A stretch of DNA of 14,920 nucleotides from Pseudomonadota bacterium (GCA_027621485.1 JAQCBG010000003.1:1-14920); one strand, 5' to 3'. Counted from the stretch's first letter, positions 7,745 through 14,920 are shown. Translations and numbers: made by a program. Notes: a model not told the origin generated them from the sequence alone.

Positions 7745-7952
7745 GAATTTATAAGTATTATATGCAAATAATAAAAACAGAAGTTGCGCTATTTAAGCGA
7801 GTAAAAAATGATTTCAAAGTATAAAATCAAAAGGTATGTTGGTTTTTTAGATGAGTATTCGCAATGCAATAAGATATTGAAATTTTAATTATACTGTGAT
7901 TCTCTTATATGCCTTACTATGTAAGTATGTTTAATTTCACTTTTGTAAAAGT

Positions 7953-9389
7953 ATGATTTCAATTAAAAGGAATTGTGGCTATTTTTTGTTTCTAGTTATA
8001 ATTCTTGCGCTTTGTAGTTGTAGTTTTGGAATGAAACTAGAATATGATGGCGTGGATGATGGTTCTGAATCTAAAACTGCTAAGATTTTAGAGCCTGGCT
8101 CCAGCCAGCATGCAAAAAAAAAGCTCAGTAAAAAGAAAGTAAGTAATGTAAAGCGCTCCTCAAAGAGTATCAAAAAAGGTACTAATACAAATCAAGCAAA
8201 ATTGAATACTAAGCCTGATAAAGAAACAAGTATAGAAGTTGCGAAGAAAAATTTAGACAAAATTGTTAATGAAAGTGATGGTGGCTTGCATCAGGTTGGA
8301 GATAGAGCAATTGGCAAAATAAGATCTGGTAAGGAAATAAATATAGGGCTTTTAGTGCCAAGCGCAAGTAATGAGAGTAAAGTTGGAAGAGATTCTATAA
8401 ATGCGGCTGAGCTTGCGTTAGCTGAGCTTGGAACGCCTGATATTAAAATTATTCCCATAGAGACAGGAATAGATGAGGCCGGAGCTTCTAATGCAATTAA
8501 AAATAAAGTAGGCAGTAATATAGATGCTTTAGTTGGGCCTTTTAATCCAAGCCAACTTGCGCATGCAAGTACTGTAATTAAGGAGAAAGGTATAGTTGTT
8601 ATAAATTGCAGCAATAATGTTGATTTAGTAGGTGCAAGTTATTTGCATATGATTGGTATGCCATTTGTGCATCAATCGCATAGAATAATTTCATATGCAA
8701 TTCAAAATAATATAACGAGAATTCATGCTATTATTCCAAAAGGAATTAATGGATCAATGATACGTAAAATTATTACTCAATACGAAGAAAGTGGGGATTT
8801 AGAAAGCTCAGTAATAATTGATTATGAAAACAATAACAAAGAAGGAGTTATTGAAGATGCTGTAGAGAGATTATTTTATATTTTGAATCGTGACGCAAAT
8901 CAATACAATAATGCCGCAATCTTACTGCCTCAAAATGAGTATGAATTTAGAAGAATAGCAAATAAAATAAATGCTATGAATTCTTCTAAAATATCTAGTT
9001 TGCATATTTTAGGTGGTAGTATATTTCATAATCATTTTGGTAAATCTCTAAAGACTGGTTCAAAGATATGGTTTGCAGATATACCGCAAAATCTTCTGTA
9101 TGATTTTCATATGAGATTTGCTACAAAATATGGCTATACACCTACCTCTGTTGCAGCTTGTGCATATGATTCAATAGCTTTGATTTTAGCAAGTACAAAG
9201 GTTACTGATAATAAGCTAGTATTTAATCCTAGTGTATTTTTTAATAAATCTGGCTTTGAGGGCGTACAAGGGGCATTTATGTTAGATCCAAAAGGTAAGA
9301 TTAAAAGATCTCTTTCTGTGTTTGGAATGAGTAATACGGGCTCTATTGTAGAGCTAGATAGAGCTCTTAAATCATTTGAGATAGAGTAA
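7953..9389 (+). CDS. LpoA-like lipoprotein with type I periplasmic-binding-protein domain
   Basis: This is a probable lipoprotein of the penicillin-binding-protein activator / Leu-Ile-Val-binding-like superfamily. LpoA in gammaproteobacteria is outer-membrane anchored and stimulates PBP1A. The signal sequence spans residues 1-22 with the lipobox LCSC, lipidated at Cys23. A linker (about 24-125) is low in complexity and rich in Lys and Ser, especially 54-75, and could span the periplasm or touch peptidoglycan. The binding-protein fold starts at about 128 (INIGLLVPSASNESKVG), followed by AAELALAELG, the segment ALVGPFNPSQ (192-201) and GIVVINCSNN (213-222). It ends with AACAYDSIALI and GVQGAFMLDPKGK. 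The TPR-type N-terminal domain of E. coli LpoA is absent. The BON lipoprotein nearby favours an envelope role over amino-acid uptake, and no ABC-transporter genes flank it. The substrate or partner is unknown. Confidence 0.82.
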   Translation: MISIKRNCGYFLFLVIILALCSCSFGMKLEYDGVDDGSESKTAKILEPGSSQHAKKKLSKKKVSNVKRSSKSIKKGTNTNQAKLNTKPDKETSIEVAKKNLDKIVNESDGGLHQVGDRAIGKIRSGKEINIGLLVPSASNESKVGRDSINAAELALAELGTPDIKIIPIETGIDEAGASNAIKNKVGSNIDALVGPFNPSQLAHASTVIKEKGIVVINCSNNVDLVGASYLHMIGMPFVHQSHRIISYAIQNNITRIHAIIPKGINGSMIRKIITQYEESGDLESSVIIDYENNNKEGVIEDAVERLFYILNRDANQYNNAAILLPQNEYEFRRIANKINAMNSSKISSLHILGGSIFHNHFGKSLKTGSKIWFADIPQNLLYDFHMRFATKYGYTPTSVAACAYDSIALILASTKVTDNKLVFNPSVFFNKSGFEGVQGAFMLDPKGKIKRSLSVFGMSNTGSIVELDRALKSFEIE

Positions 9390-9418
9390 GAATTCATTAA
9401 ATTAAGCTAAGTTATTTG

Positions 9419-9464
9419 CTTTTTATATATCTAAAACACGAAGATATATTAGATATGAAAAAAG
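9419..9464. repeat. Imperfect inverted repeat between convergent lpoA-like gene and dnaE
   Basis: ATATCTAA (9427-9434) pairs with TTAGATAT (9449-9456). Beyond a G-T pair and one mismatch, CTTTTT (9419-9424) pairs with AAAAAG (9459-9464), giving a stem of about 15 pairs around a 14-base loop. The T-run is on the left arm and the A-run on the right, the opposite of a standard bidirectional intrinsic terminator. It may still end transcription by structure, or serve as an RNA-processing site. Confidence 0.35.
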
Positions 9465-9500
9465 ATTTGATAGAATGCGCAGTAATTGAAATGAAAGATT

Positions 9501-12500
9501 TTATACTAAGTATCTCTCTTTAATTGTAAAATCTGGATTTTGCTTTAAATGTTGCACATATTGGTAATTTATCAAAAATCTTTCATGGAATTTTAGAGTC
9601 ACTAAATATTTTTCTAATGAGATGTATATATTTGCGTGAATAATTCCATCTTTCCCATCATTTGGATTGCCGTCATTTTTTTTGTGACGTATTTTATGCA
9701 ATTTTTCTATTGCAGATGCGTTGTTGATGTATATCTCACAAGATGAAATCCTCTGCATAAGAGCTTCTTGAAAATCTTCAATCTGCTTAATTACTATTCT
9801 TCTATTACTAGATTCTGAATATATAGATGCAAGGCAAAATACTAAATTTCCTTCCTCAAGAACATCTGCTTTTTCTCGTAGTATTGCCTCATCAAAAATA
9901 CATGCATCAATTATCCCAAGTCTATCTTCTACTTTTAAAAATGCGAATCTGCCACGTTTTGAAGATCTGATTTTTTTTTCTGCAATGACCCCTGCAAATT
10001 TAATTTGTTTAGAGTTAATTTCCTGCGTATTTAAATCTATGCTACTTGTAATATCCAATGCTTTTTCATTGTCTTTATATTCATCCAGTGGATGATTTGA
10101 TAAATAAAATCCCATTGAATCAAATTCATTAGCTAGTTTCTCATGAAAATTCCAATCTTCTATATTGATAGTATTTACTTTATTCTCTATATCTTTCACG
10201 CCAAATAATTGGCTTTGTCTTTGCTCTTGCTCATAAAGTTTTAGATATTTATCAGCATTTATATAAATTTCTTTTCTATTTTCATAGAGACAATCAAATG
10301 CGCCAGCTTTGCACATATTTTCAAGCATTCTTTTATTAATATTTTTTGTGCATCTTTTTGCAAAATCGTCCATATCTTTAAATTCCCCATGTTTCTGGCG
10401 CTCTATACAAACTTCAGAAACTGCGCTTACTCCAACATTTTTAATGGCACCAAGTGCGAAATAAATTATATCGCCATTTACAGAAAATTTTGCACTAGAT
10501 TTATTAATATTAGGTGTTTTTATTTTAATTTGATGCAGTTTTGCATCGTTACAAAACATACTTATTTTAGAGCTATCTTGAAGCTCAAAATTCATTGATG
10601 CGGTTAAGAATTCTTGTCTATAATGAGCTTTAAGATATGCTGTTTGATAAGAGATAATAGAATATGCTGCGGCGTGCGATTTATTAAATCCATAGCTTGC
10701 AAATTTCTCTATTAAAGAAAAAATCTCTTCTGCATGCTTTAAATCTATATTGTTTGCTATTGAGCGCTCTATAAATATGGAGCGCTGCTTTTCCATATCT
10801 ACTCTATTCTTTTTTCCAATTACTCTTCGTAAATTATCTGCTTCTGCGAGGCTGTAGTTAGCTAAGATCTGCACAATTTGCATGATTTGCTCTTGGTATA
10901 TTATAATTCCATACGTTTCTTTTAAGATATTCTCTAATTTCGGATGTATATAATCTATCTCTTCTTTTCCAGTTTTTCTATTTATATAGCTTGGAATGTT
11001 GTCCATAGGGCCTGGCCTATAAAGAGATGCAAGTGCTATTAAATCATCTATACAATCTGGTTTTAGTTGCTTTAGTATATTGCGCATTCCTGCGCCCTCG
11101 AATTGAAATACTCCGGCCGCATCTCCAAGAGATAATAGTTCATATGTTTTATTATCATCTAAATGCAGTTTATCAAGCTCTATATGAATATCTCTATTTT
11201 GCTTAATAAGAGATATAGTTTCAGCGATAACACTTAAAGTTTTAAGTCCAAGAAAATCAAATTTCATGAGACCTGCAAGTTCTATGTATTTAAGCGAGTA
11301 TTGAGCAACTGGGAAGTCGGAATCTTTATCCTTACAGAGCGCAACCATCTCAACCAACGGCTTCTCAGATATTACAATTCCTGCTGCATGAGTAGATGTG
11401 TGTCTATTTACGCCTTCAAGTTGCAATCCTATATCTAGTAATTCGCTTACATCTTGTTCTGCGCTCGCCATCTCCTGGAGGCCTTTATCTAAATTAATTG
11501 CTTCTTTTAGTGTTATTGGATGCGCTGGATTATTTGGTACGGATTTGCATATCTTATCTACAAGTCCATATGGAATCTGCATTACTCTCCCAACATCTCT
11601 AAGAACGGCCCTTGCTTGCAGTTTTCCAAATGTGATTATTTGCGCTACTTTGTCTGCTCCATATTTACTTCTGACATAATCTATAACTAAATCTCGCTTT
11701 TCTTGGCAAAAATCTATATCAAAATCTGGCATAGAAACTCTCTCTGGATTTAAAAAGCGTTCAAAAAGTAAGCCAAACTCTATAGGATCAAGATTTGTGA
11801 TATCCAAAGACCATGCAACAATAGAGCCGGCTCCAGAGCCCCTACCCGGACCAACAGGGATATTATTTTTTTTACTCCATTTTATGAAATCAGAGACTAT
11901 TAAAAAATATCCAGGAAAGCCCATTTTATTTATAACAGATAACTCAAATTCTAATCTATTAAAATATTGCCTTCTGCTATCTTCGTCTTTTATATGCTGA
12001 ATTCTTAATTGTAATCCAGCAAGAGATTCAGATCTAAGTTCATCTTCTTCATTTCCGCTTTTGCATTGGAATTTTGGAAGTATAGGCTTTGCAGATTTTG
12101 GCGCAATTGAGCATTTTATTGCAATAAGTTCTGTATTGTCTATTGCTTCATTAATATCTTCAAATAAATTCTTTATTTCTATGCTTGTTTTAAAGTAATG
12201 CTCTTTATGAGCCTTAATTCTTGTATCATCTAAAATGTATGTGCTATTTACTATGCAAAGCAGTGCATCTTGAGCTTTATGCTCTTCTTTTTTTAGAAAT
12301 GAAACGTGGTTTGTTGCTACTATTGGAATATTGAGATCTAATGCTTGATTAATTAGGAATTCTTCAGATAAGCAGTTCTCTTTCTCGTATCTTGTAATGT
12401 CTATGAAGAAATTATCTGTAAATGCATGATGCAGGAGCATTAGCATTTCATTTGCTCTATCTATTCCAGATTGTATAAATAATTTACCAATTGCAGAATC

Positions 12501-12920
12501 ATGACTACCGCAAAGCGCAATAATTCCAGAGCTATATTTTATTATTTCACTTTGCTCAATATATTGATTTTGAAAAGAGTTACCTCTTAAGGAGGCAATG
12601 CTGGTTAATTTTAATAAATTCTTATATCCAATTTCATTTTTTGCAATAAGCAGCACATCGCCATACAGATTTTGAAAATTGTTTTTTATATTGTCATAAG
12701 AGTCACTTTTCAAACACAGCTTTAATATACATCCAATAATAGGCTTTATACCAACTTTTTGGCATTCTAAGCTAAATTCTAAAGATCCGCATAAATTTCC
12801 GTAATCTGCAATGCAAAGAGCTGGCATACTTAGTTTTATAGCATAATCTAGAAGATTAGGAATTTTAATGATGCTTCTACCAAGTGAATAATCTGAATGT
12901 ATCTTTAAATGTACAAACAT
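9501..12920 (-). CDS. dnaE: DNA polymerase III subunit alpha
   Basis: This is the catalytic subunit of the replicative polymerase, 1139 residues (E. coli 1160). The N-terminal PHP domain begins FVHLKIHSDYSL, but several metal ligands are replaced (DYGN at 39-42 where active PHP domains have DHGN), so it should lack its own exonuclease. The polymerase core has GPGRGSGAGS (357-366) and the catalytic Asp pair 401 and 403 in MPDFDIDF. The third Asp, 555, is in KFDFLG, at the same number as in E. coli. The fingers region contains ALASLYRPGPMDNIP (630-644) and SYGFNKSHAAAYS. A helix-hairpin-helix motif starts near 822 (LGAIKNVG). The internal beta-clamp-binding motif is QSQLF (902-906), and the OB fold covers about 970-1050. 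The start at 12920 gives the standard family N-terminus without a Shine-Dalgarno. The protein looks intact throughout. Confidence 0.98.
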   Translation of the reverse strand: MFVHLKIHSDYSLGRSIIKIPNLLDYAIKLSMPALCIADYGNLCGSLEFSLECQKVGIKPIIGCILKLCLKSDSYDNIKNNFQNLYGDVLLIAKNEIGYKNLLKLTSIASLRGNSFQNQYIEQSEIIKYSSGIIALCGSHDSAIGKLFIQSGIDRANEMLMLLHHAFTDNFFIDITRYEKENCLSEEFLINQALDLNIPIVATNHVSFLKKEEHKAQDALLCIVNSTYILDDTRIKAHKEHYFKTSIEIKNLFEDINEAIDNTELIAIKCSIAPKSAKPILPKFQCKSGNEEDELRSESLAGLQLRIQHIKDEDSRRQYFNRLEFELSVINKMGFPGYFLIVSDFIKWSKKNNIPVGPGRGSGAGSIVAWSLDITNLDPIEFGLLFERFLNPERVSMPDFDIDFCQEKRDLVIDYVRSKYGADKVAQIITFGKLQARAVLRDVGRVMQIPYGLVDKICKSVPNNPAHPITLKEAINLDKGLQEMASAEQDVSELLDIGLQLEGVNRHTSTHAAGIVISEKPLVEMVALCKDKDSDFPVAQYSLKYIELAGLMKFDFLGLKTLSVIAETISLIKQNRDIHIELDKLHLDDNKTYELLSLGDAAGVFQFEGAGMRNILKQLKPDCIDDLIALASLYRPGPMDNIPSYINRKTGKEEIDYIHPKLENILKETYGIIIYQEQIMQIVQILANYSLAEADNLRRVIGKKNRVDMEKQRSIFIERSIANNIDLKHAEEIFSLIEKFASYGFNKSHAAAYSIISYQTAYLKAHYRQEFLTASMNFELQDSSKISMFCNDAKLHQIKIKTPNINKSSAKFSVNGDIIYFALGAIKNVGVSAVSEVCIERQKHGEFKDMDDFAKRCTKNINKRMLENMCKAGAFDCLYENRKEIYINADKYLKLYEQEQRQSQLFGVKDIENKVNTINIEDWNFHEKLANEFDSMGFYLSNHPLDEYKDNEKALDITSSIDLNTQEINSKQIKFAGVIAEKKIRSSKRGRFAFLKVEDRLGIIDACIFDEAILREKADVLEEGNLVFCLASIYSESSNRRIVIKQIEDFQEALMQRISSCEIYINNASAIEKLHKIRHKKNDGNPNDGKDGIIHANIYISLEKYLVTLKFHERFLINYQYVQHLKQNPDFTIKERYLV

Positions 12921-12939
12921 ATATAGATATTACTGCGTT

Positions 12940-12945
12940 ATTATA
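12940..12945 (-). promoter_or_regulatory. Consensus -10 box upstream of dnaE
   Basis: The minus strand reads TATAAT at 12945-12940, a perfect -10, 20 bases before the dnaE ATG. No convincing -35 lies 16-18 bases upstream. If used, transcription would start near 12933 and leave a leader of only about a dozen bases, too short for a normal ribosome-binding site. Confidence 0.3.
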
Positions 12946-12956
12946 TTATGCAAGCT

Positions 12957-12985
12957 TTGATAAAAATGTTATAGTCTTGTAATAT
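12957..12985 (+). promoter_or_regulatory. Putative sigma-70 promoter for the glycosyltransferase gene
   Basis: TTGATA (12957-12962, 5 of 6) and TAATAT (12980-12985, 4 of 6) are 17 bases apart. Transcription would start near 12992, leaving a leader of about 110 bases before the ATG at 13102. A second TTGATA occurs at 13018-13023 with a poorer -10. The region is shared with the divergent dnaE promoter. Confidence 0.35.
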
Positions 12986-13074
12986 ATTACATTTTAATAA
13001 CACTTTATTGCTCTTTATTGATATTACTGCCTATATGAGAAAATATGCAATTATCTTTAATATAGCATCAAAAC

Positions 13075-13090
13075 GCCAAATACTGTTGGC
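13075..13090 (+). other. GC-containing hairpin just before the glycosyltransferase start
   Basis: GCCAA (13075-13079) and TTGGC (13086-13090) are exact reverse complements around a 6-base loop, ending 11 bases before the ATG at 13102. A competing 4-bp stem (ACTG at 13082-13085 with CAGT at 13090-13093) shares bases with it, so the two cannot form together. GC pairs are rare in the surrounding intergenic DNA. It may be an operator or an RNA element near the ribosome entry site; no regulator is identifiable. Confidence 0.3.
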
Positions 13091-13101
13091 AGTCATTATA
13101 A

Positions 13102-14469
13102 ATGCTACGCTTTTATACAACAAGCCAAAAAATAGTATTATCTAAATTTTCGCAAAATGACATGAATTATTCAAAATGGATAAGGGTTAGAATTATTGGA
13201 TCAATCTTAGTATTATTATTTTTTGGAACATTATTTGATGAATTATGTATAAAAGTAGTGATTTTTATATTTAATTTAAGCGTTATAGTAAAAATAGCTC
13301 TATTATCGATAGAATTAAAAGATATTAATTATTCGAGTAAAATTTCTACAAGCTCACTATATAAAAATTTACCCATATATTCAATTTTAATACCTCTTTT
13401 AAGAGAAGCGAATATGGTGAATATAATTTTTGCGCACATTGAGAAATTGAATTATCCAAAGTATAAATTGGATATTCTTGTAATATTAGAAGAAGATGAT
13501 TATGAAACTCAAGAGGCTTTTCAATTAATTGATCTACCGAAGTATTGGAGTATAGTGATAGCTCCAAGCCGCGGACCAAAAACAAAAGCAAAAGCACTTA
13601 ATTATGGTTTAAATTTTGTGCAGGGAAAATACGTTGTAATATATGATGCAGAAGATAGACCTCACCCAAATCAACTCATAGATGCATTTCAGAAGTTTTG
13701 TATATTGCCTAAGGAATATGTATGCGTTCAATCCACATTGCTGTATTTTAATTATTCAGAGAATTTACTCACATTTATGTTTGAGATTGAATACGAAATT
13801 CTATTTCAAAATGTATTACCAAGGCTTATTTACCTTAATTACCCATCTCCACTTGGAGGGACTAGTAATCATTTTAAAGTAGAAATTATAAAACATTTAA
13901 AATGGGATATCTTTAATGTTACAGAAGATGCTGAAATTGGTATTAGAATACAACTTTGTGGATATAAAATAGCAAAACTTAATTCAGTCACATTAGAGGA
14001 GGCAACAGTGAATATATTAGACTGGATAAAACAGCGTAGCAGATGGATTAAAGGCTACATGCAGACTTATATTCAACATTCTTCTGATATAAAAACTCTC
14101 TGCAAAATATTTGGCATAGATGGTATGTTAATATTTTTCAATATCTTTCTATTGCCAGCGCTGAATCTTTGCATATCGCCAGCAATAATAGCTATGAATT
14201 ATATTCATTCATGTCAATACAACTTTCTTTTATTACTTAGCTTTTCTCTGTATTATTGCATTACATTAATCATTGCTTATAAAGCTGTATATAGTAAAAA
14301 GATTAATATGCGTTTTTGCTATATATTATTATATCCATTATATACAATGATACAAATTATACCTTGCTTCATTGCAATATGGGAGCTTATATATAAACCA
14401 CATTACTGGAGTAAAACGCCTCATGGTAAGAGCAAATTACAGAAAAACATGAATTTTAATAATTTTTAA
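13102..14469 (+). CDS. Membrane glycosyltransferase family 2 (BcsA/XagB-like, processive type)
   Basis: This is a probable inner-membrane enzyme that uses a nucleotide sugar to extend or export a polysaccharide. Two transmembrane helices lie at about 30-70, and the cytoplasmic GT-A domain at about 92-320. The domain has YSILIPLLREANM (93-105), an acidic EEDD (130-133), the substrate-binding DAED (182-185), PLGGTSNHF (250-258), the catalytic-base motif TED (274-276) and QRSRW (311-315), which is the Q-x-x-R-W of processive enzymes. About four more helices follow, and the C-terminus has KPHYWSKTPHG, a mark of this subgroup. There is no PilZ domain, so direct cyclic-di-GMP control as in BcsA is not expected. 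No other polysaccharide genes are adjacent, and the sugar and product cannot be told. Met21 at 13162 is an alternative start; neither has a Shine-Dalgarno. Confidence 0.88.
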   Translation: MLRFYTTSQKIVLSKFSQNDMNYSKWIRVRIIGSILVLLFFGTLFDELCIKVVIFIFNLSVIVKIALLSIELKDINYSSKISTSSLYKNLPIYSILIPLLREANMVNIIFAHIEKLNYPKYKLDILVILEEDDYETQEAFQLIDLPKYWSIVIAPSRGPKTKAKALNYGLNFVQGKYVVIYDAEDRPHPNQLIDAFQKFCILPKEYVCVQSTLLYFNYSENLLTFMFEIEYEILFQNVLPRLIYLNYPSPLGGTSNHFKVEIIKHLKWDIFNVTEDAEIGIRIQLCGYKIAKLNSVTLEEATVNILDWIKQRSRWIKGYMQTYIQHSSDIKTLCKIFGIDGMLIFFNIFLLPALNLCISPAIIAMNYIHSCQYNFLLLLSFSLYYCITLIIAYKAVYSKKINMRFCYILLYPLYTMIQIIPCFIAIWELIYKPHYWSKTPHGKSKLQKNMNFNNF

Positions 14470-14920
14470 AACAGTGTTCCAATTTCAATTGGCTTGCTGA
14501 CTTTATACTGTTGAGTGTTCTTGCTACTTTCTCTATCCATAGATTTTTGATGGATTTTATAAATCCATTCTCCAAGGCTATAATATGAACGAAGCAATGT
14601 CGCATCTACAGAATAAGTGGCGCTTGCTATGCAGTCTATCGCTTTTACCGGAAGAGATTTCTGAATATCAGCATCTTGCAGTGCAATTTCTCTCATAGAT
14701 GCAGAAAGCATTGAGAGCGGCCTTGGCCCATGTAATCTCTTTTTTATAAAATTTTTTGTTATGTTGTGATTTGCATCCATAACAGCTTCCAGCGATGGCA
14801 TATTACGAAGTTCATTCATATATTCTTCAAGCATTTTTTCTACCTCTATGTTCTTTGCTTCTTTTTCAGGTTGTTCTGAAATTTGTATTTGATCAATATA
14901 TCCAAAGCATGTGATGCATG
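14466..14920 (-). CDS. Hypothetical protein, probably continuing past the right window edge
   Basis: I do not recognise this protein. On the minus strand the frame stays open from the right edge down to a TAA at 14468-14466, which overlaps the glycosyltransferase stop by 4 bases. The first Met in frame is at 14834 and would give 122 residues. It has a GAGG eight bases upstream, the only Shine-Dalgarno-like site at correct spacing in the window. The 28 codons upstream of that Met also look coding (Glu/Lys/Gln-rich, no stop), and most genes here lack a Shine-Dalgarno, so I list the gene as partial to the edge. From the Met at 14834 the protein is mixed-charge and mainly helical in character, with a basic patch (KNFIKKRLHGPR, residues 27-38) and an aromatic segment (SYYSLGEWIYKIHQK, 83-97). 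It has no transmembrane segment or cysteine motif. Phasin-like or secreted-effector roles cannot be excluded. Confidence 0.6.
   Translation of the reverse strand, partial: CITCFGYIDQIQISEQPEKEAKNIEVEKMLEEYMNELRNMPSLEAVMDANHNITKNFIKKRLHGPRPLSMLSASMREIALQDADIQKSLPVKAIDCIASATYSVDATLLRSYYSLGEWIYKIHQKSMDRESSKNTQQYKVSKPIEIGTLF

Noticed and set aside
7762..7888. Two very short plus-strand frames (about 20 and 26 codons) before the LpoA-like gene
   Set aside because: They have no ribosome-binding site, no recognisable content and a length expected by chance in AT-rich DNA.
7877..7895. TTGAAA and TATACT upstream of the LpoA-like gene as a promoter
   Set aside because: The two boxes are only 7 bases apart, too close for sigma-70; no alternative partner has correct spacing.
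8291..8614. 107-codon minus-strand frame inside the LpoA-like gene
   Set aside because: The Ser/Leu/Pro-rich translation is typical of the antisense of an AT-rich binding-protein gene; the plus-strand protein has clear motifs throughout.
11398..11679. 93-codon plus-strand frame inside dnaE
   Set aside because: It is antisense to the conserved polymerase core; no independent support.
1..14920. CRISPR arrays, tRNA or rRNA genes, insertion sequences, phage or defence genes
   Set aside because: I looked on both strands and saw no regularly spaced direct repeats, no cloverleaf-like intergenic sequence, and no transposase, integrase or defence-type motifs.
1..14920. Reassignment of TGA to tryptophan
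   Set aside because: All visible Trp codons in conserved positions are TGG, and the BON-domain gene ends at TGA at its natural C-terminus.

Overview
The window is AT-rich (about 30% GC by eye), densely coding DNA that uses the standard bacterial code; TGA is a real stop, as at the end of the BON-domain gene. Gene content and residue-level resemblance point to an alphaproteobacterium of the order Rickettsiales, probably an obligate host-associated one. The MiaB C-terminus, SucA and DnaE all resemble rickettsial homologues as I remember them. I cannot name genus or species from sequence alone.

Layout, left to right. Positions 1-1275 hold miaB, cut by the left edge. Positions 1276-1489 hold a short reading frame that may be the relic of an acetyltransferase gene, plus a plausible sucA promoter with a dyad over its -10 box. 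The full-length sucA (2-oxoglutarate dehydrogenase E1) runs 1490-4312. Convergent to it is a three-domain DsbD/ScsB-type thiol-disulfide reductase (4366-6147, minus). Its start codon overlaps that of the divergent rnhB (6146-6739). Next come a two-BON-domain DolP-like lipoprotein (6780-7403), a convergent tatA (7507-7674, minus), and an LpoA-like lipoprotein with a periplasmic-binding-protein fold (7953-9389). These are followed by dnaE on the minus strand (9501-12920), a divergent membrane glycosyltransferase of family 2 (13102-14469), and an unrecognised protein gene on the minus strand that is open to the right edge (14466 onwards).

Most genes are housekeeping: tRNA modification, TCA cycle, RNA-primer and ribonucleotide removal, replication, and Tat export. 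A cell-envelope theme runs through the rest: periplasmic disulfide reduction, an outer-membrane BON lipoprotein, an LpoA-like lipoprotein near it, TatA, and a polysaccharide-type glycosyltransferase. The BON lipoprotein and LpoA-like gene about 550 bases apart recall the lpoA-yraN-diaA-dolP neighbourhood of gammaproteobacteria.

Almost none of the starts has a Shine-Dalgarno sequence at a workable distance. No gene-free stretch exceeds 300 bases; the longest is 7675-7952 (278 bases), which holds a tatA promoter candidate and nothing else I can defend. I see no rRNA, tRNA, CRISPR array, insertion sequence, prophage gene or defence system. I do not see a new biological system here; the points worth a second look are small and listed as findings.
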